Part shown: one piece after another, positions 6,492 through 8,396 of the stretch
Position numbering within the stretch: the stretch's first letter is position 1
Layout: the number at the start of each line of letters is the position of its first letter
NCBI GenBank assembly: GCA_022573095.1
Contig: JACZUR010000085.1
Location: 1 to 8,396, forward strand
Length of the DNA stretch: 8,396 nucleotides
Source: Gemmatimonadota bacterium
GTDB lineage: Bacteria > Gemmatimonadota > Gemmatimonadetes > Gemmatimonadales > GWC2-71-9
Direction: 5' to 3'
Translations under genes and position numbers: made by a program
Notes under the pieces: model-generated
Told to the model about the DNA's origin: nothing
Seen by the model: the letters and a program-made list of their open reading frames with translations, nothing else
The model's database searches: none

Positions 6492-7918
6492 AGACCGATC
6501 CAGACCGTTTTGTTTTCGGTGTACCCGTCCAGAGCCAGCTTGCCCAGGGTGCGCCCAAATCCGCTGGCTTTGTAACCTCCGAAAGGTGCAGCCGGATCAT
6601 AAAAGTTGTAAGTGTTGACCCAGACCGTACCTGCGCGAATAGCGCGTGCGACCCTGTGCGCCTTGGCGACATCTCGGGTCCAGACGCCCGACGCGAGTCC
6701 GTATTCTGTGTTGTTGGCGAGCGCTATTCCTTCTTCCTCGTCGTCGAATTTCATGACGGAGAGTACAGGTCCGAAAATTTCTTCATCGACGATCTTCATT
6801 CCCGTCTTGGCATCGGCGAATACGGTTGCTTCGACAAAATAGCCTTTGCCATCAACCGTAGCTGCGTTGCCGCCGACCACAAGAGTCGCCTCGCTCTTTC
6901 CGGATCCGATATAGGCCATCACCGTCTCCTGCTGGCCCTTTGATACCACGGCTCCCAGTCGAGTGTCCTTATTAAACGGATCACCCGGAACCAGTTTTGC
7001 GGCTCGAGCGGCCAATTGTTCCACCAATTCGTCGTGGACTGAGCTTTGAACCAGCAGTCTCGAACCAGCGGCACATACCTCGCCCTTGCCGTAGAAGATT
7101 CCGTTGATCGCGCCACGCGTGGCAGCTTTGATGTCCGCGTCCTCAAACACGATGTTGGGGCTCTTACCTCCGAGTTCGAGAGTCACGCGTTTGAGCGTGT
7201 CGGCGGCGTCGCGCATCAATCCCTTGCCGACCTCGGTGGACCCCGTGAACGAGATCTTGTCCACTCCGGGGTGCTTCACCAGCGCAGATCCGACCGTCGA
7301 GCCGCCACCCGTGATCACATTGAACGCACCGGGAGGGAATCCTGCGTCGTTCATGACTTCGGCCATCGCAAGGGCTGTGAGCGGTGTCTCGCTCGCGGGC
7401 TTGATGATGATCGTGCAACCCGCCGCGAGGGCCGGGGCGAACTTCCACGATGCCAGATTGAGCGGGAAGTTCCACGGAACTATCCCCGCAACGACACCGA
7501 CCGGTTCACGCAGAGTATAAGTGAAGAAAGAGCCGCTAACGGGAAGCGTTTCGCCCGTGAGTTTATCCGTCCACCCGGCGTAGTAACGCAGGGTCTCGAC
7601 GCTCATGGAGATATCTATCTTGGACTCGAAGTAAGGCTTGCCGTTCTGCTGTGTTTCGAGTTTTGCTATGTCCTCGAGCCGTTGCTGCAGGATGTCAGCC
7701 GCCTTGGCGAGCAACTTGCCACGGTCTCGCGCGGCCATGTTCTGCCACTCGTCGCTCTCGAAGCATCTTCGGGACGACTCGACTGCGCGGTCTACGTCCT
7801 CCGCGTCGGCCTTGGCAACCTCGGCGAGAACTGCTTCGGTGGCTGGATTGATGACCGCAAACTTCTCGCCCGAGGCCGCCCCCAGCCACTCGTTGTCTAT
7901 GAAGAGGTCGGTTCTCAC
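6488..7918 (-). CDS. NAD(P)-dependent aldehyde dehydrogenase
   Basis: This 476-residue aldehyde dehydrogenase oxidises an aldehyde to the acid through a thiohemiacetal. Motifs in order are PWNFPL with Asn150, KPASETP with Lys173, FTGSTEVG (224-231) at the cofactor site, Glu248 in LELGGKSPN, catalytic Cys282 in GEVCAAGSR, and EEIFGPV with Glu380. It is a complete classical ALDH of normal length, with no signal peptide. It has no C-terminal MaoC hydratase domain, unlike PaaZ. In this operon it could oxidise the semialdehyde CoA ester made by ring opening (the PaaZ-ALDH or BoxD role), but its substrate cannot be read from sequence. The start is GTG at 7918, directly after and in frame with the TAG of the upstream hydratase gene, with AAGGG seven bases upstream. 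The stop overlaps the thiolase start. Confidence 0.92.
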   Translation of the reverse strand: MRTDLFIDNEWLGAASGEKFAVINPATEAVLAEVAKADAEDVDRAVESSRRCFESDEWQNMAARDRGKLLAKAADILQQRLEDIAKLETQQNGKPYFESKIDISMSVETLRYYAGWTDKLTGETLPVSGSFFTYTLREPVGVVAGIVPWNFPLNLASWKFAPALAAGCTIIIKPASETPLTALAMAEVMNDAGFPPGAFNVITGGGSTVGSALVKHPGVDKISFTGSTEVGKGLMRDAADTLKRVTLELGGKSPNIVFEDADIKAATRGAINGIFYGKGEVCAAGSRLLVQSSVHDELVEQLAARAAKLVPGDPFNKDTRLGAVVSKGQQETVMAYIGSGKSEATLVVGGNAATVDGKGYFVEATVFADAKTGMKIVDEEIFGPVLSVMKFDDEEEGIALANNTEYGLASGVWTRDVAKAHRVARAIRAGTVWVNTYNFYDPAAPFGGYKASGFGRTLGKLALDGYTENKTVWIGL

Positions 7919-8396
7919 CTATGCACCCTTGAACTCCGCCATACGCTTCTCCATGTAGGCGGCCAGGCCTTCCTTGGCGTCGCTGCTCTGGAAGAGTTGC
8001 TGTTGCAGCTCGCGTTCGATCGTGAGGCCGCTCTCGAGCGGTACCTCGAGGCCCGAGCAGACGGCGCGCTTGATAAGACCGACCGCTTTGGAAGCCTTGT
8101 TAGGTGGGCAGAACTGTTTGGCGTACATCATCACCTGGTCCCAGTACTCGTTGCGCTCGAAGACGTGGTTTACGAGGCCGAGCTCCTGGGCCTTCTCGAA
8201 CGAGAAGGTCTCGCCCTTGATCATCATCTCGATCGACTGCGACTTGCCGATGATGCGGGAGAGACGCTGAGTTCCGCCGGTACCAGGGAGAACGCCGAGG
8301 GTTACTTCTGGCAGTCCGATCTTACCGCAGTCTTTGCGGGCCAGGCGGATGTCGCACGCCATGGCTATCTCGAGTCCACCACCAACCGTGTGTCCG
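7919..8396 (-). CDS. Enoyl-CoA hydratase, crotonase family (N-terminal part cut by window edge)
   Basis: The last 158 residues of a crotonase-fold enzyme are visible. The reading frame enters from the right edge with GHTVGGGLEIAMACD, so the internal ATG at 8362 is not the start. About 100 N-terminal residues lie outside the window. Both hydratase glutamates are present, in GGGLEIA and LPEVTLGVLPG, followed by the GTGGTQRLSR stretch and the terminal FKG ending. This makes it a probable 2-enoyl-CoA hydratase rather than an isomerase. The segment after the NHVF turn (EYWDQ and a Phe-Cys-Pro-Pro) differs from the hydratase at 1084-1863, so the two are not recent copies. It is the first visible gene of the train. 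The role could be PaaF-like or could involve ring-opening products; which one is undetermined. Confidence 0.9.
   Translation of the reverse strand, partial: GHTVGGGLEIAMACDIRLARKDCGKIGLPEVTLGVLPGTGGTQRLSRIIGKSQSIEMMIKGETFSFEKAQELGLVNHVFERNEYWDQVMMYAKQFCPPNKASKAVGLIKRAVCSGLEVPLESGLTIERELQQQLFQSSDAKEGLAAYMEKRMAEFKGA
7926..7930 (-). promoter_or_regulatory. Shine-Dalgarno of the aldehyde dehydrogenase gene inside the hydratase gene
   Basis: AAGGG on the minus strand sits seven bases before the GTG at 7918. It is formed by the Lys-Gly codons of the FKG ending of the upstream crotonase. It supports GTG as the true start although the previous gene ends at the adjacent codon. Confidence 0.6.

Larger units (their letters stand above)
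230..8396 (-). other. Probable single operon of nine genes (aromatic acyl-CoA catabolism)
   Basis: All nine genes point the same way. Successive junctions from right to left are 0, overlap 4, overlap 4, gap 23, 0, overlap 1, overlap 16 and overlap 4 bases. Such spacing leaves no room for internal promoters or terminators between genes, so co-transcription and translational coupling are likely. The promoter must lie to the right of the window. The left end is probably in the C-rich spacer at 174-229. Oxygenase, isomerase, aldehyde dehydrogenase, hydratases, dehydrogenase and thiolase fit one pathway; the phosphodiesterase and amidohydrolase are passengers or undescribed accessory steps. Confidence 0.8.

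Noticed and set aside
8360..8362. ATG at 8362 as the start of the right-edge hydratase
   Set aside because: The frame stays open to the window edge and encodes the conserved GGGLEIA active-site motif across this codon, so the gene begins outside the window.

Overview
The window is a stretch of bacterial chromosome in which every credible gene lies on the minus strand, so it reads biologically from right to left. Genes are packed end to end: junctions are 4-base stop/start overlaps, a 1-base overlap, a 16-base overlap or directly abutting codons. The only clear gaps are 23 bases (4472-4494) and 56 bases (174-229). GC is moderate to slightly high, by eye in the mid-50s percent. Four of the eight visible start codons are GTG or TTG. 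No 16S or other taxonomic marker is present. A free-living aerobic heterotroph, perhaps from an environmental lineage such as Gemmatimonadota or Chloroflexota, would fit, but this is a guess from gene content only.

In transcription order the layout is: a crotonase-family hydratase cut by the right edge (7919-8396); an NAD(P)-dependent aldehyde dehydrogenase (6488-7918); a PaaJ-like thiolase (5298-6491); a PaaG-like enoyl-CoA isomerase (4495-5301); a ferritin-like diiron oxygenase of the BoxB/PaaA family (3365-4471); a glycerophosphodiester phosphodiesterase (2702-3364); a 3-hydroxyacyl-CoA dehydrogenase (1848-2702); a second hydratase with both catalytic glutamates (1084-1863); and an amidohydrolase-2 family TIM-barrel hydrolase (230-1087). 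After a 56-base spacer with an extreme C-rich (coding strand) / G-rich (template strand) tract comes the start of a small DUF2007-type protein cut by the left edge (1-173).

Taken together the enzymes match an aerobic CoA-thioester route for aromatic acids, as in phenylacetate (paa) or benzoate (box) catabolism. A diiron enzyme would epoxidise the ring of an aryl-CoA, a PaaG-like enzyme would isomerise the product, an aldehyde dehydrogenase would oxidise the semialdehyde formed on ring opening, and hydratase, 3-hydroxyacyl-CoA dehydrogenase and thiolase would shorten the dicarboxylyl-CoA by beta-oxidation. The combination is unusual. The oxygenase resembles BoxB, which needs no PaaB/C/D partners, while the downstream enzymes look Paa-like. 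The aldehyde dehydrogenase lacks the MaoC hydratase domain of PaaZ, and no ligase, reductase or recognised ring-opening enzyme is in view. A phosphodiesterase and an amidohydrolase with no obvious place in the route are embedded in the same unit. The true substrate is therefore open. No tRNA, rRNA, CRISPR, insertion sequence or convincing intrinsic terminator was seen.
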